Both the position numbers and the translations under genes were made by a program. A stretch of 64,000 bases of DNA from Massilia sp. 9I (GTDB lineage: Bacteria > Pseudomonadota > Gammaproteobacteria > Burkholderiales > Burkholderiaceae_D). Under the pieces are notes generated by a model. That model saw nothing but the letters and a program-made list of their open reading frames with translations. It was not told the origin of the DNA and did not search any database. Position 1 is the first letter of the stretch. Every line of letters starts with the position of its first letter. Location: the NCBI RefSeq assembly GCF_902506415.1, contig NZ_LR733275.1, positions 1,065,651 through 1,129,650 of the forward strand, in the 5' to 3' direction. Positions 9,021 through 18,970 of the stretch are shown piece after piece.

Positions 9021-9272
9021 ATGAAAACCTCCCGCTTCGATTCGTTCATCGCTGACATGAAAGACATCGGCCGCAAGACCAACCGCGCCGTGCGCTCGGG
9101 CGCCCGCAGCCTGGCCGCTCTGCCCTGGCCCTCGCTGCTGGCGGTCTCGATCGGCCTGGCCCTGATCCTGAGCATCGTCCCGCTCGCACTGACGCTGTTC
9201 GTCGGCTTCCTGCTGCTGAAATTCCTCGCCGCGGCCCTGTTCGGCAGCCGTCCAGCCCAGATCGTGGAGTAA
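9021..9272 (+). CDS. small membrane protein upstream of a LytS-type kinase
   Basis: An 83-residue protein with a basic N-terminal region (MKTSRFDSFIADMKDIGRKTNR) and about 45 hydrophobic residues forming one or two membrane helices (PSLLAVSIGLALILSIVPLALTL, then FVGFLLLKFLAAALFG, read as two segments). ATG 9021 is preceded by GAAGGA. It ends three bases before the histidine kinase gene and is likely co-transcribed, so it may be an accessory membrane subunit of that system. I do not recognise the family. Confidence 0.72.
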   Translation: MKTSRFDSFIADMKDIGRKTNRAVRSGARSLAALPWPSLLAVSIGLALILSIVPLALTLFVGFLLLKFLAAALFGSRPAQIVE

Positions 9273-9275
9273 GCC

Positions 9276-10166
9276 ATGGTCGCCGCCCCGATCAACCGCG
9301 CACTCGACTTCGTGCGCGAAGCCGTCAGCGAAGCCAGCGCCTTGTGGTGGGGCTTCTTCGACTGGCTGGCCCTGGTCGAGTGGCGCAAGCTGTACGTGAC
9401 CTGGTTCCTGGCTTTCGTCTTCGGCATTTCGTTCAACCTGACAGAACCGGCGGTGTGGTTCATCCTGCTGTCCTTCGGCGTGAAGGTGCTGGCCGGCGGC
9501 AAGCGCCGCGCCGAACTCACCGCCCGGGAAGCGTCCGACAAGGCCAACGTGGCCACGCTCGAACGTCGCCTGATGGAAGCGAAGATGGCCACGCTGCAGG
9601 CCCAGGTCGAACCGCACTTCCTGTTCAATACCCTGGCCCTGATCGGCCAGCTGATCGAGACCGACCCGAAGGAAGCGGCGCGCGTGCATGCGCACCTGAT
9701 CGAATACCTGCGTTCCTCGCTGCCGCAGATGCGCGCCGGCGGTGGCGGCACGCTCGGCAAACAGGTCGAACTGTCGCGTGCTTACCTGGCGATCATGCAG
9801 GCGCGCATGAAGGAACGTCTCGCCGTGCGCTTCGAGGTGCCGGACTTCCTCGGCAGCTCGCCCTTCCCGCCGATGATGCTGCAGACCCTGATCGAGAACT
9901 CGATCAAGCATGGGCTCGAGCCAAAAGTAGCGGGCGGCACCATCACGGTGCGCGCCCATGTGGAAGGCGCGACCCTGCATGTCGACGTGTGCGACGACGG
10001 TATCGGCATCGACGTCCACGCCGACGAAGGCGTCGGCCTGGCCAACATCCGCGAACGCCTGGCCCTGCTGTACGGGAAGGATGCCGAACTGGTAATCGAG
10101 ATGCCACCGGGCGGCGGCGCCTGCGCCTCGATCCGCCTGCCTTACCGGATGACGGAGTTCGACTAA
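9276..10166 (+). CDS. LytS/YehU-type sensor histidine kinase
   Basis: A 296-residue kinase: two N-terminal membrane helices at about 40-75 without a sizeable periplasmic loop, a His_kinase block with the phosphoacceptor in QAQVEPHFLFNTLALIGQL near 108-126, and an HATPase_c domain with LIENSIKHGLEP (N box) and DDGIGIDVHADEGVGLANIRE split over the G1/G2 boxes. No extracytoplasmic sensor is visible, so the signal is probably membrane-derived or brought by a partner such as the small membrane protein three bases upstream. It overlaps its response regulator by one base (TAATG). Confidence 0.9.
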   Translation: MVAAPINRALDFVREAVSEASALWWGFFDWLALVEWRKLYVTWFLAFVFGISFNLTEPAVWFILLSFGVKVLAGGKRRAELTAREASDKANVATLERRLMEAKMATLQAQVEPHFLFNTLALIGQLIETDPKEAARVHAHLIEYLRSSLPQMRAGGGGTLGKQVELSRAYLAIMQARMKERLAVRFEVPDFLGSSPFPPMMLQTLIENSIKHGLEPKVAGGTITVRAHVEGATLHVDVCDDGIGIDVHADEGVGLANIRERLALLYGKDAELVIEMPPGGGACASIRLPYRMTEFD

Positions 10167-10927
10167 TGACGGTGACTGCACTGATCGCCGACGACGAAGC
10201 CCCGCTGCGCGACCAGCTGCGCATGCGACTGGCCGAAGCCTGGCCCGAACTGCGCATCGTGGCCGAAGCCGCCAACGGCGCCGAAGCGCTGGAGCTGGCG
10301 GCGCAGCACAAGCCCGACATCGCCTTCCTCGACATCCGCATGCCGGGCATGGGCGGTATCGACGCCGCGCGCCAGCTCTACAACCGCTGCCACATCGTGT
10401 TCGCCACCGCCTACGACCAGTACGCGCTCGACGCCTTCGAACAGGGCGCGATCGACTACCTGCTCAAACCCGTGACCCCGGCGCGCCTGCAGACCACCTG
10501 CGAGCGCCTGCGCGCCCGCATCAAGCGCGCACCGCAGGACATCGGCGCGCAGCTGCTCGAACTGGGCACGCTGCTCAAGCAAGGTGGCGTGGCCAAGCCG
10601 AACTACCTGCGCTGGATCCAGGCGCAAGTCGGCGGCAGCCTGCGCATGGTGAGTACGCGCGAGATCCTGTACTTCCAGGCCGACGACAAGTACACCTGCG
10701 TGCAAACGGCCACCACCCAGCTGCTGATCCGCAAGACGCTCAAGGAGCTGGCGGACGAGCTGGACCCGGACGAGTTCTGGCGCATCCACCGCTCGACCCT
10801 GGTGCGGGTGGATGCGATCGCCGAAGTGTTCCGCGACCTGCGCGGACGCCAGATGGTCCGGCTGCGCGACTTCCCGGGCGAGCTGGAGGTGAGCCGCAAT
10901 CACGGCCACCTGTTCCAGCAGATGTGA
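10166..10927 (+). CDS. LytTR-family response regulator
   Basis: A 253-residue AlgR/LytR-like regulator. The receiver domain has the acidic pair in ALIADDEAP, the phosphoacceptor Asp in IAFLDIRMPGMGG (about residue 54), a Thr/Ala in FATAYDQYALDAF and Lys in YLLKPVTP. The LytTR DNA-binding domain follows at about 150-250 (RMVSTREILYFQADDKYT, FWRIHRSTLVRVDAI, SRNHGHLFQ). The start ATG at 10166 shares a base with the kinase stop TAA. Target genes are not evident in the window; LytTR regulators of this type usually bind pairs of short direct repeats. Confidence 0.92.
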   Translation: MTVTALIADDEAPLRDQLRMRLAEAWPELRIVAEAANGAEALELAAQHKPDIAFLDIRMPGMGGIDAARQLYNRCHIVFATAYDQYALDAFEQGAIDYLLKPVTPARLQTTCERLRARIKRAPQDIGAQLLELGTLLKQGGVAKPNYLRWIQAQVGGSLRMVSTREILYFQADDKYTCVQTATTQLLIRKTLKELADELDPDEFWRIHRSTLVRVDAIAEVFRDLRGRQMVRLRDFPGELEVSRNHGHLFQQM

Positions 10928-10943
10928 CGTTCTCGGGCAGGGC

Positions 10944-11612
10944 TTAGCCGAACAGGCCCTCATCGGAACCGTCGCCGTCGAAGAAGCCGCCACTGCCTTC
11001 GGAACCGAAGTCGTCACTGCTCAGCAGGCTGTCGCCGGTGCCGATGTCGTTCAGGCCGGCCTGGTCGGCCAGCGAGCTGCCGGACAGGTCGCCACCTGAC
11101 AGGTTTTCGCCACCCAGCAGGTGGGCGCCGCTATTGCCGCCGCCATGGTCATGGAACAGGTTGTCCAGGCCGTGGAACAGGAAGCTGCCCGCCGCCACAC
11201 CGGCTGCCGTCGCCGCGATCGAGCCGAGCAGACCACCTCCCCCGCCACCGCGCAGGAAACCGCCCATGCCACGGCTCATCGAACCCGGCATCGCGTGCTG
11301 GTAGTGCATGTGATGGGATTGCGGGTGGCTGACTTGACGGCGGTTGCCCCAGTATGGGTCGAGGAAGCCGCCGCCTTGCGACTGGCCCTGTTGCTGGTGC
11401 AGCTGGTTTTCCAATGTGGCGATCTGGGAACGGGCGCTGTCCAGGGCCTGCTCCATCAGCAGCGCGCGCTGGACCAGCAGGTAGGCAGCGTCAGGTTGTT
11501 GCGCGACAGCACGCTGGATCAGTGCGTCAGCTTCGGGGTCTTTCTGTATGCCGCGGGCCTGCACTAGCTGGCCGAGGAAGTCATGCAGTTTTTGTGTGTC
11601 GGATGGGCTCAT
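10944..11612 (-). CDS. DUF2076-type protein (coiled coil plus Gly/Ser-rich tail)
   Basis: A 222-residue protein resembling the DUF2076 family: N-terminal helical region MSPSDTQKLHDFLGQLVQAR with a long coiled segment to about residue 85 (SARSQIATLENQLHQQQGQ), a linker with HPQSHHMHYQH, a glycine-rich membrane-like stretch near 125-160 (RGGGGGGLLGSIAATAAGVA) and an acidic Gly/Ser-rich C-terminus. Its function is unknown. I chose ATG 11612 because GAGGAG lies seven bases upstream; an in-frame codon at 11627 has no such site. It converges on the LytTR gene and lies on the same strand as the T6SS cassette, but 259 bases separate them. Confidence 0.8.
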   Translation of the reverse strand: MSPSDTQKLHDFLGQLVQARGIQKDPEADALIQRAVAQQPDAAYLLVQRALLMEQALDSARSQIATLENQLHQQQGQSQGGGFLDPYWGNRRQVSHPQSHHMHYQHAMPGSMSRGMGGFLRGGGGGGLLGSIAATAAGVAAGSFLFHGLDNLFHDHGGGNSGAHLLGGENLSGGDLSGSSLADQAGLNDIGTGDSLLSSDDFGSEGSGGFFDGDGSDEGLFG

Positions 11613-11871
11613 GGTGTTGCTCCTCATCGAAAGCGTGATTACTCTGCATGTTGTGCAAGTGGCAGCGATTTCAAGACCGCTGCGAAGCAGCTATAAGCCC
11701 GACCGTTGACCATACCTGCGTTACCGCGACGCGCCAGCTGGAATCATGTATGTGACATTGTTTCTTATGCTCAGTCGACAGCCCTCATGATACTGTCGAG
11801 TCTATCGAACTCCTCAGCAAACATGAACGTATGTAGCGATACTGGTTATCGCCGCGTGCCATGAGCCAAGA

Positions 11872-12696
11872 TCAAACCAGATTTCTTTTAGAGGATTTTG
11901 CAGAAGACATTTTTTTGTCTACGGCTTTGTGCCTGCTTGCCGCATCAACTAACACTTCTTTCCCGGTAGCTCGTCGGATCTTAGCAGGATATCGATAACA
12001 CACCAAATAACCCCGAAAAGCGAAGCCGAAACTCATCCAGCTTACAGGGACCATTGCTACAGCAAGAAATACATGAGGAAAAGGAATTCCCGCAAAATCG
12101 CGAACACTGCCCATCATCGGCACTAAAGCGAGCGCAAGCACTATAAATATCGCAAAATACCTATCGGGCGGCATTTGCGAGAATTTAAAATATTTATCAA
12201 GGAGATATTGATCTCCATTACGCATATAGTAGACCGCGTCAGACTCTTCCTCATACATGACCTTGCAGAGGGCATCGTTTTCAAAAACGTTCTTGTACAG
12301 GACCGAAAATTTTCGACACCATACTACGTGACTGATTACCTGGAGTACCAACAAAGATACTTTGAGCCATTGCACAAGACTCCCGTATATCACCAAGGTC
12401 AGCAAAGGAACGACGGAAAAGAGAGAAATGCTGGCCCCAAAAATTATGGAAATTCCGTAATATCTTGCTTGCCAACCCCAGCGCAGAGCTAACGCGAAAA
12501 ATGCTAGGATTAGCGTAGTCGCCAAAACTAGAAACAGTAGTTGTGCCACCAGATTTCCCATAAGCGGAATGCGTGGCGCGGCACCATAGGCAAGGGGCAG
12601 ACATACCAAACTGATCAGAACTGGCATACATGCGCAAGTGCCGATGAACCTGGAGGGACGCATCCATTGTGGATTGATAGCATCCAAATTTCTCAA
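11872..12696 (-). CDS. putative polytopic immunity protein of the VgrG-linked effector
   Basis: I do not recognise the family. The 274-residue protein has about six hydrophobic segments (near 17-37, 46-70, 78-103, 105-125, 181-200, 209-233), a charged loop between the fourth and fifth (ENDALCKVMYEEESDAVYYM) and a basic C-terminus. The start is decided by a strong AGGAGG at 12704-12709, encoded in the last codons of the upstream gene, seven bases before TTG 12696; that TTG overlaps the upstream TGA in TTGA, so the two genes are tightly coupled. Position after a VgrG-linked putative membrane toxin, membrane topology and coupling suggest an inner-membrane immunity protein. GC content is visibly below the window norm, suggesting transfer. 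A second T6SS effector or chaperone is the alternative. Confidence 0.62.
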   Translation of the reverse strand: MRNLDAINPQWMRPSRFIGTCACMPVLISLVCLPLAYGAAPRIPLMGNLVAQLLFLVLATTLILAFFALALRWGWQARYYGISIIFGASISLFSVVPLLTLVIYGSLVQWLKVSLLVLQVISHVVWCRKFSVLYKNVFENDALCKVMYEEESDAVYYMRNGDQYLLDKYFKFSQMPPDRYFAIFIVLALALVPMMGSVRDFAGIPFPHVFLAVAMVPVSWMSFGFAFRGYLVCYRYPAKIRRATGKEVLVDAASRHKAVDKKMSSAKSSKRNLV

Positions 12697-14069
12697 AATG
12701 CTACCTCCTCGTAATCCCACAGGAGCTTTCGCTTCAGATACAACCAATTTGATTCGACGTTCTGACGGATTCGACTAGCCAACACCTCAGAGAGTCCCCC
12801 TTGATTTCCCTCTCCGCCGACTGCCTGCCCCAATTTCTTGTCCGCGAAATCAACAGCATAAGTTATTGCGACTCCTACTCCTATTGTCAGCGCACCAACT
12901 GCAAGCACTGACACACTCGCTCCCATTGCAAGCAAAATAAACGCCGTTATACAAGTCACTATTGCTGTCGTTAGCGCTGCAACCAAAACCGATTTCACAA
13001 CGTTCATCATCAAGGAAGCCGTCAAATCATATCCATCCTTACTTGCATCAGCTTTCCATTCAGCGAGCGCCGCCGCGCTTCCGAAGATAAAGCTAACTAA
13101 GGCATTTGATTTGAATGTACTAAGAACGCCCTTGCCTATTCCGGAAACAGCGGTGCTGACCTTTCCGGCTCCTGAAAAGATATTCATGACGCGTTCATGG
13201 CCCGGACCAAAACCGCCCTGCTTGAACACGCCGTTAGATTTGCTATAGCCGGAGAAATAAAATCTGACTTTCTCGTTTACCTTATGAATCCTGGCTTTAA
13301 CGAGTTTAAACCCGGCGTGGGTTTTGCCGTCTATGCTGGCCTTTAGCCAGTCCCAATTGTCCCCAGCATAAGCAGCGGCACCTGCAAGCTGCCCAAGCAG
13401 CCAGTTGCGTGTTGCAATTTCATTCGGATCCAAGTCGGCAAGACCCGACTTGCCACCCCCAGACCCAAGCGTTTTCCATATCCATGCGGGTAAATCTTTC
13501 AGAATGGTATCAATTACACATACGATGGGCCACTCGTCGTCTACGGTCGCTGCAACCGGGCGAGCCTGGGCACTTGGACTCGACAACTGCTGCTTCGCCA
13601 TGTGCTGCATCGCACCTGTCTTTCGCGCATCAGTTCCCTGTGCAGACCCTCCGATGGCAATAATGATTGGATCGGGCTTTGTAGAGGGTGATTCGTCGTA
13701 CTGTTTTGCGTCAAGCTTCCTTGGATCGAGCTTCATCATCAGTTGTCCAGCTGACTTGAGTAACAGCTCGCCGCTGAAATTGCGCCCTACCCAGAGATGC
13801 AAGCGTTCTCCATCGTTGAACAGTACCCGTTGTTTGCCTTGCCCAGCTACGAGCTTCTTTTTTTCTGCATCGTAGAAATCGGAGCCGGTCGATTCGACGG
13901 TATAGCTCCGTTGCGAGCCAAGCTTTAAGTCAAAGACGACGTCACGGTGCTTTTTTAAAACAACCTGGACCTTATCGGTGGATCGCCAGCACTGCACACT
14001 TTCACCTGGCAGATCAATGCACACCGTTTGGGCTTTGGCAGATAAGGAAGCTGCGGAGTTGGATCCCAT
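12693..14069 (-). CDS. putative T6SS effector with C-terminal hydrophobic hairpin
   Basis: No enzymatic motif is recognised in this 458-residue protein. The N-terminal 110 residues are beta-rich (VQVVLKKHRDVVFDLKLG, RVLFNDGERLHLWVG) and could dock on VgrG; 115-180 is a polar linker; 180-260 contains Trp-rich helices (DLPAWIWKTLG, NWDWLKASIDGK). Residues about 322-410 are hydrophobic and glycine/alanine rich (SLMMNVVKSVLVAALTTAIV, SVLAVGALTIGVGVAITYAV), followed by DFADKKLGQAVGGE. This hydrophobic hairpin near the C-terminus recalls colicin-like pore-forming T6SS effectors. It starts 53 bases after the VgrG stop. GC is low (28 of 60 in 12901-12960 against about 65% around it). Function is inference from architecture and neighbours. 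Confidence 0.65.
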   Translation of the reverse strand: MGSNSAASLSAKAQTVCIDLPGESVQCWRSTDKVQVVLKKHRDVVFDLKLGSQRSYTVESTGSDFYDAEKKKLVAGQGKQRVLFNDGERLHLWVGRNFSGELLLKSAGQLMMKLDPRKLDAKQYDESPSTKPDPIIIAIGGSAQGTDARKTGAMQHMAKQQLSSPSAQARPVAATVDDEWPIVCVIDTILKDLPAWIWKTLGSGGGKSGLADLDPNEIATRNWLLGQLAGAAAYAGDNWDWLKASIDGKTHAGFKLVKARIHKVNEKVRFYFSGYSKSNGVFKQGGFGPGHERVMNIFSGAGKVSTAVSGIGKGVLSTFKSNALVSFIFGSAAALAEWKADASKDGYDLTASLMMNVVKSVLVAALTTAIVTCITAFILLAMGASVSVLAVGALTIGVGVAITYAVDFADKKLGQAVGGEGNQGGLSEVLASRIRQNVESNWLYLKRKLLWDYEEVAF

Positions 14070-14122
14070 ATTTCACACCATGACATGGACTAGCGTTTCA
14101 ACTAATTAATTCTGACGTGTCC

Positions 14123-17005
14123 TCAACGGCGACGCGGCTGTTTGGCGCCGAAGGGGCCCAGGGGTACATTCTTGAGTACGGCTTTACCGCTTCCGTCCAG
14201 CACAGCCATCTGCTCTTTGCCGTTCGAAAACCGCATTGCGATCGGCTCATCGGTCAATACCTTACCGTCTGCATCTACGTACTCAATCTCAAGGTCGCGC
14301 TTGATGTTGAGTTCGGCCACCTTCATCGCTAACTCTGGACTGGCTACGCTAACTGGTCCGGCCAGCTCTTTCTTGCTCGCTTTGAACTCGACATTGCCTG
14401 GCGCGTGGACTTCGATATTCCCGCCTTCGAGCTTGATGTACGCTCCCTGCGCCGTCAGCAACACATGCTTCTTCGGCGCCGAAATCGTCGCCGACTTGGT
14501 CACGCTGGCCACGGTGATCTTCTTGTCCGCAGTCAGCCTCATCGGCCCTGACTGGCTCTGGCAACTCAGCTTCCCGCTCGCCGCATGCAGCTTGATCCCC
14601 ACCTCCTGATTCGGCTTGTCCTTGTTGGTCGCCTTCCCGTACGTGAACAAGCTGATGCCCTTCGCGACTAGCATGGACGCACTGCCCTGCGCGACCATAT
14701 TGATGTCCTGTCCCGCGACAATGCTGCTGGTCGTGCCTGCTGAAATCACCGCATCCGCCGGCGTCGTCGCAACGATCCCCGCTGGACTCGACAGTTGCAG
14801 ATGCGGCTCGCTGTAGGCAACCGCCTCCTGCTCGGTCGCAGAAATCACCTCGGCGCTGTGGCGCATCTCCTTTACCGCCACGAGCTCTTCCGGCGCCGGC
14901 TCGCCTTCGAGCTTGACGTTGTGCTTCTGCGCCAGGGTCGCCACATCGACCTGCAGCTGGTGGCAGTCCTCGATCACGGATACCGCCTCGCGCGCATCGA
15001 GCTGGCTGCCGCTGGCGCCCTGGCGCGCATCGCTCGACAGCAGCAACCCCTTCCCCGCCCGCATGGCCAGGCTGTGCGCGGTCTTGAGCTCGGCGCCGAA
15101 GCCCACTGTCGCCAGCCGTTCGTTATCGGTCTGGTGCGTCAGGTGCCCCAGGTTCAGTTCGGCCGTTCCCTGGTGGGGCTTCATATGACATTGCAGCCCA
15201 ATGCGTGCCTGACCGGGACTGTCATCGAACACAAGCTGGCTGTAGGCCCCGGTACCGGCTTGGCTATCGCCCATGCTTTGTGACTTGAAGCCCAACAGGA
15301 CCGCCGCGTGTCCGTGCCCGCCTGCCTCGCCGGGGAACCAGGGCGGCGCATTGCCGGTCATTGAGCCCGGCCCCTGCGCCACCTGGTTGTGCTGGGCGTC
15401 GCGCTGTCCGCGGCCGTTGTACAAGGCGCCGATCACGACCGGGCGGTCGATATCGCCTTCGATGAAATCGATCAGCACTTCCTGCCCCACGCGCGGCACC
15501 ATGTTGCTGCCCCAGTTCACGCCGGCCATCGGTGTCGCGAGCCGGACCCAGGTCCCGGCCGTGTCGTCGCCGGGTGCGCCGGTGTGGCCATCCACGAAGG
15601 GATGCGTCAGGCGACTGTGGCTCGCCACCCCGCGCTGCCAGTGGAACTGCACCTTGATGCGGTGGTCCCGGTCCGTGTGGATCACGGCGCCGGGCGGCCC
15701 GACCACGATTGCGGTTTGCTGGCCGTGCACGGTCGGGCGCGGATGCAGGATGCGTCCGTGTCCTTCCGGTCCCGTGCTGCGGTATGGAACGCTGGCGGGG
15801 ATGGCGTCGATGCGGTTGCGGTACAAGGGACGCTCGCCGCCAGGCTGGCGCGCCATCCTGAACTCAGGTTCGCCCGTCGCCGCGGTGGCAAGCGGGCTGT
15901 GGCCCAGCAGCTTGTCGACCGTCTCGAGCATGTCGGCGGTCAGGTTGTTATGCATCAGGTGCGTGACGCCGGTGATCACGAAGCGGCGCCCGTCCTCACC
16001 GTCTGCCGCATCGAAGCGCGCGTGTCCGTTCAAGGTAAAGCTGGTTCCGGGCGCGAAGGTGCGCACAGTCCCCGCCGCGACGTGAACATGGCGCGCCGCC
16101 TCGCAGGCCTGGATCTGGTTTTCCACCAGTCGTTCGCCCTGCTCGCGGGTCTCCCATGCGTACTGTCCCGGCGTATCGCGGCTGGTCAGCATTCCGTCCG
16201 CACCGGCGCCACCGGCCGCCACCTGGCGCTGGCGCACGGTGCGGTAGTCCCAGCTGCCCAGCTCGATGGCATTGGTCAGCAACCGCGATTCGGTACGCCA
16301 GCGGTCGATGCTGTCGGCCTTCATCACCGCGCCGGGGCGCGTAAACTCGACCTGCGACTGCGCATTCGGCTGGAAGGCGCCGTTGTGGTCGGCGATGACC
16401 ATGGTGTGTTCGCCGAGCGTGCTGCTGTCCGGGTCTGCGCTATGCTCGAAGAAGTAGAACAGGCCCTCTTCGAACATCAAGCGCTCGACGAAGGCCAGGT
16501 CGCTTTCCTGGTATTGCGTGGTCAGGCTGCGCTTCGGATAGACGGCACGGTCGGCCAGCTCGAAGCGCCATGCGGGCGCGATCCTGCCCCGTCCGGCGTA
16601 GCTGCCGAAGACGACGTCGAGGATGTCGAACACGCTCATGTCCTGGAAGATGCGGCTGTCGCGGCCGAGCGCCAGGAACTGGCTCCAGGGTTCGAGGGTG
16701 AGCGCGTAACGCGCGAAGCCGCCGTTCGCGCCCGTCATCTCGGCGGCGGTGATGTAACCGTGGAAGGGGCGTGGCGCATCGATGCTGGTGGCCGTGAGTA
16801 GCTCCACCAGTGCCGGCTGCCCCACCAGCGCCTTCAGGCGCACCTGCGCGTCCAGCGACAGCGCGTCGATCCGGAAACAGTAGCCGCGGCTGATGGCTTC
16901 CTCGCCATGGACGCATTCGGCTACCAGGTCTTCACCGAGGGACGTCGTCAGCCGGATCAGGCGCGTGTCCTGGGTAAAGCGCAACAATGAGTCAAACGCT
17001 GACAT
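14123..17005 (-). CDS. vgrG: type VI secretion spike protein VgrG with DUF2345 and transthyretin-like tail
   Basis: Trimeric puncturing spike of the type VI secretion system, carrying effectors on its tip. The 960-residue protein has the gp27-like Rhs/VgrG N-terminal region (about 1-400, e.g. YQESDLAFVERLMFEEGLFY near 165), the gp5-like OB region (VQFHWQRG; GANWGS-type motif GVNWGSNMVPRVGQEVLIDF near 495-515), the DUF2345 needle (about 640-880, repeated beta turns such as AGQDINMVAQGSASML) and a final domain from about 890 (DLEIEYVDADGKVLTDEPIA) that looks like a transthyretin fold often used to recruit effectors. GGGAG precedes ATG 17005. No tss structural gene is nearby, so this is an orphan VgrG island that must use a T6SS encoded elsewhere. 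Confidence 0.93.
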   Translation of the reverse strand: MSAFDSLLRFTQDTRLIRLTTSLGEDLVAECVHGEEAISRGYCFRIDALSLDAQVRLKALVGQPALVELLTATSIDAPRPFHGYITAAEMTGANGGFARYALTLEPWSQFLALGRDSRIFQDMSVFDILDVVFGSYAGRGRIAPAWRFELADRAVYPKRSLTTQYQESDLAFVERLMFEEGLFYFFEHSADPDSSTLGEHTMVIADHNGAFQPNAQSQVEFTRPGAVMKADSIDRWRTESRLLTNAIELGSWDYRTVRQRQVAAGGAGADGMLTSRDTPGQYAWETREQGERLVENQIQACEAARHVHVAAGTVRTFAPGTSFTLNGHARFDAADGEDGRRFVITGVTHLMHNNLTADMLETVDKLLGHSPLATAATGEPEFRMARQPGGERPLYRNRIDAIPASVPYRSTGPEGHGRILHPRPTVHGQQTAIVVGPPGAVIHTDRDHRIKVQFHWQRGVASHSRLTHPFVDGHTGAPGDDTAGTWVRLATPMAGVNWGSNMVPRVGQEVLIDFIEGDIDRPVVIGALYNGRGQRDAQHNQVAQGPGSMTGNAPPWFPGEAGGHGHAAVLLGFKSQSMGDSQAGTGAYSQLVFDDSPGQARIGLQCHMKPHQGTAELNLGHLTHQTDNERLATVGFGAELKTAHSLAMRAGKGLLLSSDARQGASGSQLDAREAVSVIEDCHQLQVDVATLAQKHNVKLEGEPAPEELVAVKEMRHSAEVISATEQEAVAYSEPHLQLSSPAGIVATTPADAVISAGTTSSIVAGQDINMVAQGSASMLVAKGISLFTYGKATNKDKPNQEVGIKLHAASGKLSCQSQSGPMRLTADKKITVASVTKSATISAPKKHVLLTAQGAYIKLEGGNIEVHAPGNVEFKASKKELAGPVSVASPELAMKVAELNIKRDLEIEYVDADGKVLTDEPIAMRFSNGKEQMAVLDGSGKAVLKNVPLGPFGAKQPRRR

Positions 17006-17131
17006 GGGCTTCTCCCTTCATGCATTGCACAGTCATTCCAGCGATTACACGTCCGGATTGCGGTGTTGCTGTTGAGAAGGATCAGGCACTTGACCACCGG
17101 AATGGAAACGGTGACGCGCATTCGGAAAATT

Positions 17132-17174
17132 CCGAAAAAAAAAGCGCTGCCGCGTCTTCCGCGAACAGCGCTTT
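17132..17174 (-). terminator. rho-independent terminator of the nucleoside operon
   Basis: Nine-base arms AAAGCGCTG (17141-17149) and CAGCGCTTT (17166-17174), with an inner CGCG/CGCG stem, precede a run of nine A on the plus strand (T on the transcript strand). It lies 42 bases beyond the cdd stop, ending the operon that begins at 24437. Confidence 0.88.
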
Positions 17175-17215
17175 CTTGAACAGCGTCGCGAGACGCCGCC
17201 GATCTTACTTGTTCA

Positions 17216-17620
17216 TTACTTGTTCAGGTCCCAGCCGCCGAAGCCGTTCGGCAGCTGCTCGGCCGCGGTGGTCTCGAACAGGTCGCCCTTCAGGTTGGTC
17301 AGCACCACCGGCAGCGCATTGCCGCCCAGTTCCAGGATCACCTGGCGGCAGGCGCCGCACGGGGCGATCGGGCCGTCGGTCTGGCCGATCACGGCCAGCG
17401 CGCTGAAGTCGCCCGGCTTGTAGCCTTGGGCGATCGCGCTGAAGAAGGCGGTGCGCTCGGCGCAGTTGCACAGGCCGTAGGAGGCGTTTTCCACGTTACA
17501 GCCGCGGAAGATGCGGCCATCCTTGGCTTCCAGCGCCGCGCCCACCTTGAAGTTCGAGTACGGGGTGTAGGCCAGTTCGCGTGCGGCGCGGGCTTCGTCG
17601 ATCAGTTTGTCGTATTTCAT
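17216..17620 (-). CDS. cdd: cytidine deaminase
   Basis: Homotetramer-type zinc enzyme deaminating cytidine and deoxycytidine to uridine and deoxyuridine. The 134-residue protein shows YTPYSNFKVGAALEA, the catalytic block RGCNVENASYGLCNCAERTA (zinc Cys and Glu) at about 50-68 and the second zinc pair in APCGACRQVILELG near 90. ATG 17620 is preferred over a TTG further up; GAGG is 10 bases before it. It starts after deoA (overlap of the longer frame; real start follows the deoA stop at 17629 by eight bases). As last gene of the deo-type operon it feeds deoxyuridine/uridine to DeoA. Confidence 0.95.
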   Translation of the reverse strand: MKYDKLIDEARAARELAYTPYSNFKVGAALEAKDGRIFRGCNVENASYGLCNCAERTAFFSAIAQGYKPGDFSALAVIGQTDGPIAPCGACRQVILELGGNALPVVLTNLKGDLFETTAAEQLPNGFGGWDLNK

Positions 17621-17628
17621 CTGGAGCC

Positions 17629-18951
<1,323 letters not shown>

Positions 18952-18970
18952 AGTAGCCTTTCAAAACGTC

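Noticed and set aside
11705..11720. TTGACCA as RutR-type half-site
   Set aside because: No matching second arm and no pyrimidine gene adjacent.
12747..12747. Start of the immunity candidate at 12747
   Set aside because: TTG without ribosome site and 55 bases inside the effector; TTG 12696 has AGGAGG at ideal distance.
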